A DNA stretch of 33,032 nt. Origin: Nitrospirota bacterium. GTDB lineage: Bacteria; Nitrospirota; Thermodesulfovibrionia; UBA6902. Under the pieces are notes generated by a model. It was not told where the DNA came from and did not search any database. It was given only the letters and a program-made list of their open reading frames with translations. This document shows, one piece after another, positions 1 through 8,151 of the stretch (position 1 is its first letter; each line of letters opens with the position of its first letter). Location: the NCBI GenBank assembly GCA_016213945.1, contig JACQZF010000055.1, positions 1-33,032 on the forward strand. The letters run 5' to 3'. The translations under genes and the position numbers were made by a program.

Positions 1-2
1 TG

Positions 3-370
3 CGCCAAAAAAACGGAAATATTGATGCAGCGGGCTGCGAAAGTGATCCCGTGTCTCGATGCAACGGCAAAGAACTGGGAAAGATGATAGAAAACTGCGT
101 CCCCGTCGAAAAAACGACGGTTTATAAACAGACTCTAATTACACCGTATCAGGGGAAGGCAAGACCCATGCGGGATTCTGTAAAGACCTGAGCCATACGG
201 GGATCAAATTTCTCACGGAACGCAATCTTGAGAAGGGAACGCGGATAGAAATTTTATTTGACACAAAAAACAGCAGGTTCAAGCCGGTGAAGGCAGAGGC
301 TGAGATCGTCCGGTCGGAGTTTAAAAACAATAAATATGTCGTTGCAGGCAAGATACTGAAATATAAATAG
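3..370 (+). pseudogene. PilZ-domain protein, 3' part, frame-disrupted and cut by window start
   Basis: The stretch 139-370 reads as the core of a PilZ (c-di-GMP-binding) domain. It has the D-x-S-x-x-G motif (DLSHTG, Asp codon at 185-187) followed by the usual beta-barrel pattern, and it ends at TAG 368-370. This frame has no usable start codon and a TAA at 125-127 just upstream. The expected RxxxR motif (RFINR) lies at 118-132 in another frame. A Cys-containing stretch ending ENCVPVEK lies in the third frame from position 3. Two +1 frame changes would join the pieces, one near the A6 run at 109-114 and one near 133-138. This could be a decayed gene or base errors at a contig edge. The domain call is fairly safe; whether the gene works is not. 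Confidence 0.5.
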
Positions 371-398
371 CCTGTGCCTGCTTATCTCTAATATCACA

Positions 399-1106
399 AT
401 GAAAAATATCAAGAAAACATTGTTCTTTTTTTACTTGTCCTCGCTTATCTTTTTCAATATCCATCCTGCATTCGGATGGGATGATAATACACATCTTGCC
501 GCTGCAAAGGCATCGGGTTATTACAGGTGGTATGCTGTCGTCGGGCCTGATATTGCCAAAGTTAAGGCTGGCAAGATCGAGGGGTACAACCATTTTTTCG
601 ATAATGACAGGAATGTTGAAGTGACGCCGAAGATGGTTTTTGAGCAGGTTGCAAGATACAACAATCCCGAAGATATGGAAGGGCATCTCTACGGGGCCAT
701 CATTGCCTCTCTCAGGGAATACAACAATCATCGGAAGGACGCTGAATATCACATTGATTTTTGCGTTCATTATATTACCGACTTGTCGGCCCCGCTTCAC
801 AATGTCATCTATGATGATTTCAACAAAACACGTCATGCTGAAAATGACGGCGTAATCGGTGGGGAAGTTTTAGATAATATTAACAGGCTTAAAAGACGCA
901 TGTACCAGGTTGATCTCAGGGACGACCATTTTGAGGAAGACCTTGCAAAAGAGATCGCGGTGATTGCCAATAAGGCAAGGCATCTGGACCATAAGCTCAA
1001 AAAAGAAAACAGGGTCATGACAAAGGAAGAGGCTTACAATCAATTGGCCCAAAGCGCCTCCCTGATAAATGCAGCATTGAAACACCTCGGCAAAACGCAT
1101 CGTTAA
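399..1106 (+). CDS. Secreted zinc-dependent phospholipase C / S1-P1 nuclease-like protein
   Basis: The protein has 235 residues. Residues 1-26 are a signal peptide (KNIKK, then a hydrophobic stretch, ending PAFG). The mature protein would start at Trp27. In the phospholipase C/P1 nuclease superfamily the N-terminal Trp of the mature enzyme is itself a zinc ligand, so this fits well. Further candidate ligands are H32, H65, H96, H118, H124, D128, H134 and H146. The HxxxD...PLH pattern in HYITDLSAPLH (124-134) is the family hallmark. Expected role: an exported or periplasmic hydrolase of phospholipid head groups or nucleic acid; substrate cannot be told. It is shorter than classical PLC (about 250-280) or P1 (about 270) enzymes. 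It stands alone between a PilZ remnant and rpmH. Confidence 0.65.
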   Translation: MKNIKKTLFFFYLSSLIFFNIHPAFGWDDNTHLAAAKASGYYRWYAVVGPDIAKVKAGKIEGYNHFFDNDRNVEVTPKMVFEQVARYNNPEDMEGHLYGAIIASLREYNNHRKDAEYHIDFCVHYITDLSAPLHNVIYDDFNKTRHAENDGVIGGEVLDNINRLKRRMYQVDLRDDHFEEDLAKEIAVIANKARHLDHKLKKENRVMTKEEAYNQLAQSASLINAALKHLGKTHR

Positions 1107-1234
1107 TAAAATTGGACGACAATTGAATGAAACAGCTTTAATTGCTTTTTTGGAGATGTATAAGTAAAATAGTCTTTTAAAACTCAGGGACCTTTCATCT
1201 TGAAGTTCCCCGCTATTATGAAAAGGAGATCGTC

Positions 1235-1372
1235 ATGACTTATACAACCTATCATCCTCACAACAAAAAGCGCAAAAGGACCCACGGGTTTTTGGAGAGG
1301 ATGAGCACAAAAGGCGGCCGTAACGTATTGAAAAGAAGGCGCGCAAAAGGCAGAAAGAAACTGTCCGCGTAA
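1235..1372 (+). CDS. rpmH: 50S ribosomal protein L34
   Basis: This small ORF encodes 45 very basic residues. It shows the L34 signature: an N-terminal T-Y-x-P-(H)-N-x-K-R-K-R-x-H-G-F-x-x-R-M, then [19 protein letters not shown]. The ATG follows AAAAGGAG at 1221-1228 with good spacing. L34 is a structural protein of the large ribosomal subunit. It starts the usual rpmH-rnpA-yidD-yidC-jag-mnmE order, but here its TAA (1370-1372) abuts the yidD ATG with no room for rnpA. The length fits the family (44-47 residues). Confidence 0.95.
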   Translation: MTYTTYHPHNKKRKRTHGFLERMSTKGGRNVLKRRRAKGRKKLSA

Positions 1373-1591
1373 ATGAAAGCTTTAGTGATCTTTGCCGTTG
1401 AAGCTTACAGGAAATACATTTCACCTTTTCTGCCGCATTCCTGCAGATTTTATCCGTCATGCTCTGCTTACTGTGTCAGCGCAATAAGCAAATATGGTCT
1501 GGCAAAGGGGCTGTGGCTTTTCACCAAACGGATTTCAAAATGTCATCCTTTACATCCGGGCGGGTATGACCCGGTTGAACAACCGGAATGA
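1373..1591 (+). CDS. yidD: Membrane protein insertion efficiency factor YidD
   Basis: The protein has 72 residues and the complete YidD signature: an N-terminal amphipathic helix, then [20 protein letters not shown] (15-34), a YG-x-x-KG stretch, and the C-terminal K-C-HP-x-HPGG-x-DPV. The Cys residues in [11 protein letters not shown] and the later Cys are family-typical. YidD is a small inner-membrane-associated protein that helps YidC-dependent insertion. The ATG directly follows the rpmH stop, so translation is probably coupled to rpmH. yidC follows after 36 bp. Confidence 0.95.
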   Translation: MKALVIFAVEAYRKYISPFLPHSCRFYPSCSAYCVSAISKYGLAKGLWLFTKRISKCHPLHPGGYDPVEQPE

Positions 1592-1627
1592 CCCCCGTTA
1601 AAATGGCTCATTTAAAAGAGAGATAAA

Positions 1628-3157
1628 ATGGAAAAAAGAACGCTGTTAGCTGTTGTACTGTCGCTTGTTATATTGTTGGGCTGGACATATTTTTTTCAGA
1701 CAAAACCGGCTCCGCAAAAGGCAAAACCCGCTGAACAATCCGCCACGCAAACAGGGCCTGCGGCCAACCCTGAGACAGTACAGCCTGTCGCGCAGGTATC
1801 CGTTGAACCCACGGTTACAAAAGACGCAGCGGCAAGCGATATTACAGTAGAGACGGACCTGTATAAAGCCGTCTTTTCCACCCAGGGGGCTGTTATAAGA
1901 TCATGGGAATTGAAAGATTACAAAGACAACAATAAAATGCCTGTTGTGCTTTTAAAAGACAGCGGCGTTGTCCCTCCTGCCGGAATTGTTTTTGAAGGTG
2001 CAAACCGCACCCTGCCGTTAACGCTTATTTATGAAACCAGCGCCAACCAGCTCACCCTCTCCAAAGGAAACAATCATGGAGAACTGGTTTTTATTTACAC
2101 CGACGGCAGGATGTCCATAAAGAAGAAGTTCGTTTTCTTTAACGATGATTATAAGGTAGACCTTTCCATTGAAACCGCTAACACCCCTCCATACATTCTT
2201 CCTGTCGGGACCGACTTCGGCGTTTACGACAAAAAACAGAGCGAGCATAAAGGCCCGGTTATCCTTATCGATTCAGACAGGAAGGAATTTGACGAGAAGC
2301 TGAAGGAGAAAACTGATTTTACCGGCAACATCCGCTGGATCGCCCAGGAAGATAAATATTTTACAGCCGCGCTGATCCCCCTTACCCCGGCAGAAGGCGC
2401 AACCGTCTGGAAGGAAGGCGCTTCGCCTGAGATCGGATTTAAGATAAAACAGCCCAAACAGGATTTCATCCTTTACGCGGGGCCGAAGGAATACGACAGG
2501 CTAAAAAACTTAAATAAGAAACTTGAATACATTGTTGATTTCGGCTGGTTTTCAGTTGTCGCGATGCCGCTCTTCTGGGTGCTGAAATATTTCTATTCGT
2601 TCCTTGGGAATTACGGCTGGGCAATAATTCTGATAACGATTGTCGTGAGAATACCATTTATCCCACTCCTCAATAAAAGCCAGCAGTCCATGAAGAAGAT
2701 GCAGACGATCCAGCCCATGATGAATGAGATAAAGGAAAAATATAAAAAAGACCCCCAGAAAATGCAGCAGGAGACCATGGCGCTTTACAAAAAACACAAG
2801 GTCAACCCTGTCGGCGGCTGTCTGCCCATGCTCCTTCAGATCCCGGTTTTCATTGCGCTGTATAACGTTCTCAACAAGGCCATCGAACTAAGAGGCGCGC
2901 CCTTTGCGCTCTGGATAACCGACCTCGCTGCAAAAGACCCATACTACATACTTCCTATCACAATGGGTGTAACCATGGTCATCCAGCAAAAGATGACGCC
3001 CACGGCCATGGACCCCACGCAGGCAAAGATGATGATGTTTATGCCGGTTATTTTCACCTTCATGTTTTTAAGTTTCCCATCCGGTCTTGTCCTGTACTGG
3101 CTCGTAAACAATGTCCTCGGAATAGCCCAGCAGTATTACGCAAACAAGAAAGGGTAG
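1628..3157 (+). CDS. yidC: Membrane protein insertase YidC/OxaI
   Basis: The protein has 509 residues and the Gram-negative YidC layout. There is an N-terminal transmembrane anchor (about 5-22), a Pro/Ala/Thr-rich linker (about 27-65), and a periplasmic beta-sandwich domain to about residue 300. The conserved five-helix insertase core follows. The core carries the hydrophilic-groove Arg in TIVVRIPF (near 340), the cytoplasmic hairpin with QQSMKKMQTIQPMMNEIKEK, and GGCLPMLLQIPVFIALYNVL. The long periplasmic domain argues for an outer-membrane-bearing host. The ATG follows AAAAGAGAGAT. It inserts membrane proteins alone or with SecYEG. The jag/khpB gene that often follows is absent; mnmE comes next. 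Confidence 0.95.
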   Translation: MEKRTLLAVVLSLVILLGWTYFFQTKPAPQKAKPAEQSATQTGPAANPETVQPVAQVSVEPTVTKDAAASDITVETDLYKAVFSTQGAVIRSWELKDYKDNNKMPVVLLKDSGVVPPAGIVFEGANRTLPLTLIYETSANQLTLSKGNNHGELVFIYTDGRMSIKKKFVFFNDDYKVDLSIETANTPPYILPVGTDFGVYDKKQSEHKGPVILIDSDRKEFDEKLKEKTDFTGNIRWIAQEDKYFTAALIPLTPAEGATVWKEGASPEIGFKIKQPKQDFILYAGPKEYDRLKNLNKKLEYIVDFGWFSVVAMPLFWVLKYFYSFLGNYGWAIILITIVVRIPFIPLLNKSQQSMKKMQTIQPMMNEIKEKYKKDPQKMQQETMALYKKHKVNPVGGCLPMLLQIPVFIALYNVLNKAIELRGAPFALWITDLAAKDPYYILPITMGVTMVIQQKMTPTAMDPTQAKMMMFMPVIFTFMFLSFPSGLVLYWLVNNVLGIAQQYYANKKG

Positions 3158-3194
3158 TCAACCTCAGGACACAGAGTAAAAATAATCTTCGCTA

Positions 3195-3215
3195 AGACGT
3201 CCCGGCGGGACGTCT
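3195..3215. repeat. Palindromic repeat unit upstream of mnmE
   Basis: AGACGTCCC (3195-3203) and GGGACGTCT (3207-3215) form perfect 9-bp arms with a 3-bp loop. No T-run follows, so it is not an obvious intrinsic terminator. It sits in the 76-bp yidC-mnmE gap, just where jag would be expected. Its form resembles short dispersed palindromes common in environmental genomes; only this copy was seen here. Confidence 0.5.
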
Positions 3216-3233
3216 CTACATATTAAAGTTACC

Positions 3234-4622
3234 ATGCACACCGCAGACACCATAGCAGCCATATCAACCCCGCAGGGCCGCGGCGGCATCGGCATTATCA
3301 GGCTCAGCGGCAGAGACGCGATAAAGATCGTTGACAGGATTTTCATCTCCCCCAAAAAGAAAAGGATAAAACAGACCCCGTCCCACAGGGTCCTCTACGG
3401 TCATATCATAAATCCGTCTGACAAAGAGATTGTGGATGAAGCGCTGGTTTCGGTTATGAAGGCGCCAAATACTTATACGAAGGAAGATGTCGTGGAAGTA
3501 AACTGCCACGGAGGGCCTGTGCCTTTGCGCAGGACATTGGAGCTTGTTCTCAGCGAAGGGGCAAGACTTGCGGAGCCGGGAGAATTTACGCAAAGGGCGT
3601 TTTTAAACGGAAGGCTCGACCTCGCGCAGGCTGAGGCAGTTCTTGATATAATCAACTCGCTTACAGAACAAAGCAGAAAGACAGCGGTTGCGCAGCTCAA
3701 AGGGGGCCTTTCAAAAAAGATCGAGGTCCTACGCGAAGAATTAATTGAGCTTACCGCGTTTGTGGAGGCCCACATAGATTTCCCCGATGAAGACATAGAA
3801 GCACCGTCATTAAAAGACATGGAAAAGATGGCGCTGAAGGTCCGGCAATCCCTGCAAGAACTCATTGAGGGCTCGCGATATGGTCTGGTCCTGCGTGAGG
3901 GACTGAAGACCGCGATCATCGGCAGGCCGAATGTCGGCAAGTCCTCTTTGCTCAACGCATTGCTTGAGCATGACCGGGCAATCGTGACCGAGATGCCGGG
4001 AACAACAAGGGATGTCATCGAGGAGTATTTAAACATCAACGGCATTCCAGTAAGGATCATGGATACAGCCGGTATAAGAGATGTCAAAGACATTGCGGAG
4101 AAGGAAGGGGTGAAGCGGAGCCTCAAGGCAATGGACGACGCGGACCTGGTATTGCTTGTCCTGGACGGCAGCAGCGAACTGCATGAAACAGACATAGAGT
4201 TGATCGGGAAAACAGGCCCGGGAAATACTATCTTCGTCATAAACAAGGACGATCTCCCACAGATGATGGATTTAAATGTAGGGGTGGGTTTGAAACCCGC
4301 CCCTGAGAAAATCTTTGTCCGCGTCTCCGCCAAAAAAGAAACCGGGCTCGATGAATTGAAAAACAAGATAGCCGAAACTGTCTTGCGCGGTCATGCTGAA
4401 GGCAACGCGGATGTCGTTACCAACATCAGACATGTCCATGCGCTCAAAAAGGCGCTTGCATCAATTAATTCTTTCATCACTGCTGCCGGTCAGAAAACCT
4501 CTCCCGAATTCCTCTCAGTTGAATTAAGGGACGCCCTCGATGCAGTCGGGGAAATAACAGGGGTCACCACACCCGATGATATCCTCAACAGGATCTTCAG
4601 CAATTTCTGTATCGGGAAGTAG
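3234..4622 (+). CDS. mnmE: tRNA modification GTPase MnmE (TrmE)
   Basis: The protein has 462 residues (usual 450-460). It has the N-terminal formyl-THF-binding domain (DTIAAISTPQGRGGIGIIRL), a helical domain and an inserted G domain. The G domain has G1 GRPNVGKS (230-237), G2 GTTRD, G3 DTAG (277-280) and G4 NKDD (337-340), followed by SAK near 365. It ends in the obligatory FCIGK, whose Cys is needed for the modification. With MnmG it makes 5-aminomethyl-type modifications at wobble U34 of tRNAs. Residues 349-357 are encoded by a palindromic repeat that also occurs at 5746-5774, lying between G4 and G5 where length varies in the family. The ribosome-binding site is weak. Confidence 0.95.
   Translation: MHTADTIAAISTPQGRGGIGIIRLSGRDAIKIVDRIFISPKKKRIKQTPSHRVLYGHIINPSDKEIVDEALVSVMKAPNTYTKEDVVEVNCHGGPVPLRRTLELVLSEGARLAEPGEFTQRAFLNGRLDLAQAEAVLDIINSLTEQSRKTAVAQLKGGLSKKIEVLREELIELTAFVEAHIDFPDEDIEAPSLKDMEKMALKVRQSLQELIEGSRYGLVLREGLKTAIIGRPNVGKSSLLNALLEHDRAIVTEMPGTTRDVIEEYLNINGIPVRIMDTAGIRDVKDIAEKEGVKRSLKAMDDADLVLLVLDGSSELHETDIELIGKTGPGNTIFVINKDDLPQMMDLNVGVGLKPAPEKIFVRVSAKKETGLDELKNKIAETVLRGHAEGNADVVTNIRHVHALKKALASINSFITAAGQKTSPEFLSVELRDALDAVGEITGVTTPDDILNRIFSNFCIGK
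4278..4306. repeat. Palindromic repeat inside mnmE (family A copy)
   Basis: The left arm GTAGGGGTGGGTTT (4278-4291) faces AAACCCGCCCCT (4293-4304) across one base. The 29-bp unit matches the intergenic copy at 5746-5774 at 25 of 29 positions by my count. It is in frame and encodes VGVGLKPAP (residues 349-357) of MnmE. Confidence 0.75.
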
Positions 4623-4630
4623 TTTCAAGA

Positions 4631-4659
4631 GTGATAAGTGACGGGTAACGAGTGACGGG
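4631..4659 (+). repeat. Dispersed 29-bp repeat (family B copy 1)
   Basis: This 29-bp unit begins GTGATAAGTGACGGG and ends ACGAGTGACGGG. It differs at one base from 16722-16750. A 24-bp match in inverse orientation lies inside bioA (31199-31222). Internally it repeats the motif AGTGACG/AACGAGTGACG, like a short tandem array. It lies in the mnmE-hemB gap. Confidence 0.7.
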
Positions 4660-4767
4660 ATTTCATGAATGAGGGTTTTAAACTACAATCTGCCCTACGA
4701 ATAAGGACAGGAAATTTGATATACTTAATCAGTTATAAAATTCAGAATCTTTAAAAAGGAGCTAACT

Positions 4768-5742
4768 ATGCCTTTTCCAATTCACAGGCCAAGAAGACTC
4801 AGGATCAACAATGTAGTACGAAACATGGTAAGAGAAACGCATCTCACGCCCAATGATTTTATATATCCCCTGTTTGTCACGTTCGGCAAAGGTGTCAGGA
4901 AGAAAATATCCACAATGCCGGGATGTTTCCAGTTGTCCGTGGACGAGATCGTAAAAGAGGCTCAGCATGTCTACAAGCTCGGCATTCCGGCCATCATACT
5001 CTTCGGCATCCCTGAACACAAGGATGAAAAAGGCACTGAGGCGTATAATCCGAAGGGCGTTGTTCAGCAAGCCATCAAGGCCATCAAGGACAAAGTCCCG
5101 GATCTCCTTGTAATCACTGATGTGTGCATGTGTGAATACATGAGCCACGGCCACTGCGGCATTATCAAGAAAGGGCAGATATTAAATGACCCCACTCTCG
5201 AGCTCCTTGCAAAAGAGGCCTTGTCCCATGTAAAGGCTGGCGCGGACATTGTTGCCCCGTCGGACATGATGGACGGCAGGATAGCTGTGATAAGAGACAC
5301 CCTTGACGCTAACGGTTTTGAGGACATTCCGATAATCAGTTACGCCGCAAAATACGCCTCCGCGTTTTATTCCCCGTTCAGAGAAGCGGCTGAATCAACT
5401 CCCTCATTCGGAGACAGGCGTTCATATCAGATGGACCCGGCAAACAGGAGAGAGGCAATAAAAGAGGTCGAGCTTGATATCGAAGAAGGCGCTGATATCG
5501 TGATGGTCAAACCTGCGTTGTCGTATATGGACATAATTTCTGATGTAAAAGATACATTCGATGTACCTGTCGCAGCATATAACGTCAGCGGGGAATACTC
5601 GATGGTGAAGGCCGCCGCAAAGATGGGATGGATCGATGAGATGAAGGTTGTGATGGAAATCCTGACCTCAATGAAGCGCGCGGGCGCAGACCTGATTCTC
5701 ACATATCACGCAGTGGACGCGGCAAAGGAATTGAATAAATAA
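4768..5742 (+). CDS. hemB: Delta-aminolevulinic acid dehydratase (porphobilinogen synthase)
   Basis: The protein has 324 residues, the full family length. It condenses two 5-aminolevulinate molecules into porphobilinogen in haem, sirohaem and corrinoid synthesis. The active-site zinc Cys triad is C120, C122 and C130 in [13 protein letters not shown]. The two catalytic lysines are K195 in [16 protein letters not shown] and K248 in [11 protein letters not shown]. The ATG at 4768 follows the strong site AAAAAGGAGC at good spacing. The corrinoid-activator-type gene starts 76 bp downstream, with a palindromic repeat between them, so co-transcription is possible but not shown. Confidence 0.95.
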   Translation: MPFPIHRPRRLRINNVVRNMVRETHLTPNDFIYPLFVTFGKGVRKKISTMPGCFQLSVDEIVKEAQHVYKLGIPAIILFGIPEHKDEKGTEAYNPKGVVQQAIKAIKDKVPDLLVITDVCMCEYMSHGHCGIIKKGQILNDPTLELLAKEALSHVKAGADIVAPSDMMDGRIAVIRDTLDANGFEDIPIISYAAKYASAFYSPFREAAESTPSFGDRRSYQMDPANRREAIKEVELDIEEGADIVMVKPALSYMDIISDVKDTFDVPVAAYNVSGEYSMVKAAAKMGWIDEMKVVMEILTSMKRAGADLILTYHAVDAAKELNK

Positions 5743-5745
5743 TTT

Positions 5746-5774
5746 GTAGGGGCGGGTTTAAAACCCGCCCCTAC
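5746..5774. repeat. Perfect 14-bp-arm palindrome (family A copy)
   Basis: GTAGGGGCGGGTTT (5746-5759) and AAACCCGCCCCTAC (5761-5774) are perfect inverted arms around a single A. No T-run follows, so I call it a repeat rather than an intrinsic terminator, though the hairpin may protect the hemB mRNA end. A diverged copy lies in frame inside mnmE at 4278-4306. Confidence 0.8.
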
Positions 5775-5818
5775 GTGCTTTTGAATGTGGGTAAACACAA
5801 AAAAGGATTAATAAATCC

Positions 5819-7699
5819 ATGGAACTTTCCCTTACCTCCGGTAAAAAGATAACATGCTCCACTGACACATCGATACTTGAAGCGCTGAAGCTGGCAGGAA
5901 TTTACCTCACATCCTCCTGCGGAGGAAAAGGCACCTGCGGGAAATGCAAGGTGATCGTTAAATCCGGCAGGGTCGATTCCAGATCAAAAATAAAACTCAC
6001 CCAGGATGAAGTCGGCAAAGGCTATGTCCTTGCGTGCAGGACCTTCCCGTCAGAAGATGTTCTCATTGATATTCCCAAAGAATCAATGCTGGTAGTTGAG
6101 GGCAAGGTTGTCACGGGGAAATCAAAAGACCTGCAGGCACTCTTAAGCTCAACAGGCGCTGAGATCAAACCTCTTACCGAACGGACCGTCCTTCAACTGC
6201 CTCCGCCGACACTCGATGACAATATCAGCGATCTTGAGAGGTTGAAGCGGGAGCTTTTTTCAAAAGGCATGGCGTGTCTCAGGGTCCCTTTCAGGTTCAT
6301 GCCGGACCTCGCAAAGACTGTGAGGAAGAAGAACTGGGAGATAACACTCAGCACCATTCATACAGACGACTGCGATGAGATCATCCGCATTACATCAGGT
6401 GATAAAAAAACCCCGCAGTACGGCGCTGCGATAGACATCGGCACAACAACCGTTGTTGTCTTCCTCATCGACCTGTCGAGCGGGGAGCTTATTGACGTTG
6501 CCTCCACCTATAATTCGCAGATACGCTTCGGCGACGATGTCATCAACAGGATTGTTCATGCCACTGAACACGGCAAACTGAAAGAATTGAGCGATACTGT
6601 TATTTCCGATATCAACAACCTGCTTTCCATAATCAGGAAAAACCATCATATTGATGTTGAGACCATAGACTGCGTTGTTGCCGCAGGCAATACAACAATG
6701 ACCCAGATGGTCCTGGGGCTTGACCCCGGCGCGATCCGGGAGGAGCCCTATATCCCGACGGCAAATGCTTTCCCTCTTGCCTTCGCAGGAGAGATCGGTA
6801 TCAAGGTAAATCCCAATATCCCTGTGTACGCGTTCCCGTGCGTTGCAAGCTATGTTGGAGGCGACATCGTGGCAGGCGTGCTCGCAACACAGCTTTATAA
6901 AAAGGAGGAGCTGAGCATCTTCATTGACATCGGAACGAACGGCGAGATAGTCATCGGCAATTCCGAGTGGCTCGTGGCTGCCGCGTGTTCGGCAGGCCCG
7001 TGCTTTGAAGGAAGCGGAATTAAATGCGGGATGCGCGCGACCGAAGGGGCAATTGAAGATGTGAAAATTAATCGTGAAACTTTTGAGGTTGAGATACAAG
7101 TCATAGGCGATGCGGACACAAAACCGACAGGTATATGCGGCTCAGGGATGATCGACGCGATAGCTGAGATGTTCCTAACGGGGATAATCGACCAGAAGGG
7201 AAAACTCCAGAAGGATGTTTCAGGCAGGGTAAGGGCTGGAGAGAACGGGCTGGAGTTTGTAGTCTATTCCGGCGAGGGCAGGGACATCGTCCTTGCGGAA
7301 TCCGATATCGAAAATATCGTCAGGGCCAAGGCAGCGATCTACGCCGGCTTCTCAACGCTTCTCATGGAAGTGGGCTTCACATTCAATGATATACAGAAAA
7401 TTTATATAGCAGGCGGCTTCGGAAAATTCCTCGACATCGAAAAAGCGATCATGCTTGGCATGCTTCCCGAATTGCCCAAAGAGAAATTTGAATACATGGG
7501 CAACACCTCTGTAACCGGAGCGTATCTCTGCCTGCTCTCCAGGAAGCTGCGCTCGGAAGCTGAAGAGATCGCAAAGAAGATGACCTATCTCGAACTATCG
7601 GTCTCCCACTCATTCATGAACGAATACGTCTCAGGGCTCTTCATCCCTCATACGAATATAGATGCGTTCCCGGGTGTGAAGAAGTTGATGACGAAGTAG
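5819..7699 (+). CDS. Fe-S/ASKHA corrinoid-protein reductive activator (RACo/RamA-type, DUF4445)
   Basis: The protein has 626 residues. The N-terminus is a plant-type [2Fe-2S] ferredoxin domain with C34, C40, C43 and C73 (CGGKGTCGKC, then ACR). A linker follows, then an ASKHA-fold ATPase core with AAIDIGTTT near 202-210, a second phosphate-type motif IFIDIGTNGEIVIG near 366, and a C-terminal IYIAGGFG. This is the layout of RACo and related proteins. They use ATP to drive an electron onto inactive Co(II) corrinoid, for example in the CoFeSP of the Wood-Ljungdahl pathway. The partner corrinoid protein is not in the window, so the exact target is unknown. The ATG follows AAAGGATT. Confidence 0.8.
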   Translation: MELSLTSGKKITCSTDTSILEALKLAGIYLTSSCGGKGTCGKCKVIVKSGRVDSRSKIKLTQDEVGKGYVLACRTFPSEDVLIDIPKESMLVVEGKVVTGKSKDLQALLSSTGAEIKPLTERTVLQLPPPTLDDNISDLERLKRELFSKGMACLRVPFRFMPDLAKTVRKKNWEITLSTIHTDDCDEIIRITSGDKKTPQYGAAIDIGTTTVVVFLIDLSSGELIDVASTYNSQIRFGDDVINRIVHATEHGKLKELSDTVISDINNLLSIIRKNHHIDVETIDCVVAAGNTTMTQMVLGLDPGAIREEPYIPTANAFPLAFAGEIGIKVNPNIPVYAFPCVASYVGGDIVAGVLATQLYKKEELSIFIDIGTNGEIVIGNSEWLVAAACSAGPCFEGSGIKCGMRATEGAIEDVKINRETFEVEIQVIGDADTKPTGICGSGMIDAIAEMFLTGIIDQKGKLQKDVSGRVRAGENGLEFVVYSGEGRDIVLAESDIENIVRAKAAIYAGFSTLLMEVGFTFNDIQKIYIAGGFGKFLDIEKAIMLGMLPELPKEKFEYMGNTSVTGAYLCLLSRKLRSEAEEIAKKMTYLELSVSHSFMNEYVSGLFIPHTNIDAFPGVKKLMTK

Positions 7700-8151
7700 T
7701 TGCACATGTGACGCTCTGCACATGTTACATTCTTTGCACACTTTTCTGGTTCTTTACATTTTTAGTATGTTCCGTTTATCACTGCACAGCAGAAGATGGT
7801 TGCGACATATTTTGCTTTGAGGACAAAAGTTGCGCTTTCTAATACATTTTAATTTTCAGTAAGTTACGCACCTCCATGCTCCATTATCGTCAACTTTCAT
7901 CGCACCCATTTATAACTGCTGCCTGTCTGTAATTCATTGGTTAATAAAATATTTCTTAATCTCGATACTGAGCATCATTTTTGCATTATAAGATTTGTAA
8001 ATTTTCTTATTTACTTTTACGAAAAAGTATTTTAAGATTCATTTACCCTAACTTAGTATTAAGTGTTTGCGACTTGTCTTGAGATTCATTTGGGGCTTTT
8101 AGTAATTACAGTTTCACATAAACTATAAATTATTAAAGAAGGGGAGGGATC
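7700..8151. other. AT-rich intergenic region without a gene
   Basis: These 452 bp hold no convincing coding frame. The first part has three spaced TGCACA boxes (7701, 7717, 7735), the first two extended to TGCACATGT. They could be binding sites or a decayed mobile-element end. The rest is AT-rich leader to the large repeat-protein gene, whose ribosome-binding site AGAAGGGGAGGG lies directly before 8152. No terminator or RNA gene was recognised. Confidence 0.5.

Noticed and set aside
121-138. A stretch similar to the MITE terminal repeat (TTTATAAACAGACTCTAA)
   Set aside because: Two mismatches, no matching opposite end or core within the window, and the bases also fit the PilZ coding pattern; probably chance.
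3473-4366. 297-residue open frame on the minus strand inside mnmE
   Set aside because: Antisense shadow of mnmE; composition is Ser/Thr-rich as expected for a reverse frame and shows no domain.
5746-5774. Intrinsic terminator after hemB
   Set aside because: Strong hairpin but no T-run, and the same palindrome occurs inside a gene, so it is a dispersed repeat first.
6395-7099. 234-residue open frame on the minus strand inside the corrinoid-activator gene
   Set aside because: Antisense shadow; the plus-strand gene has clear conserved motifs throughout.
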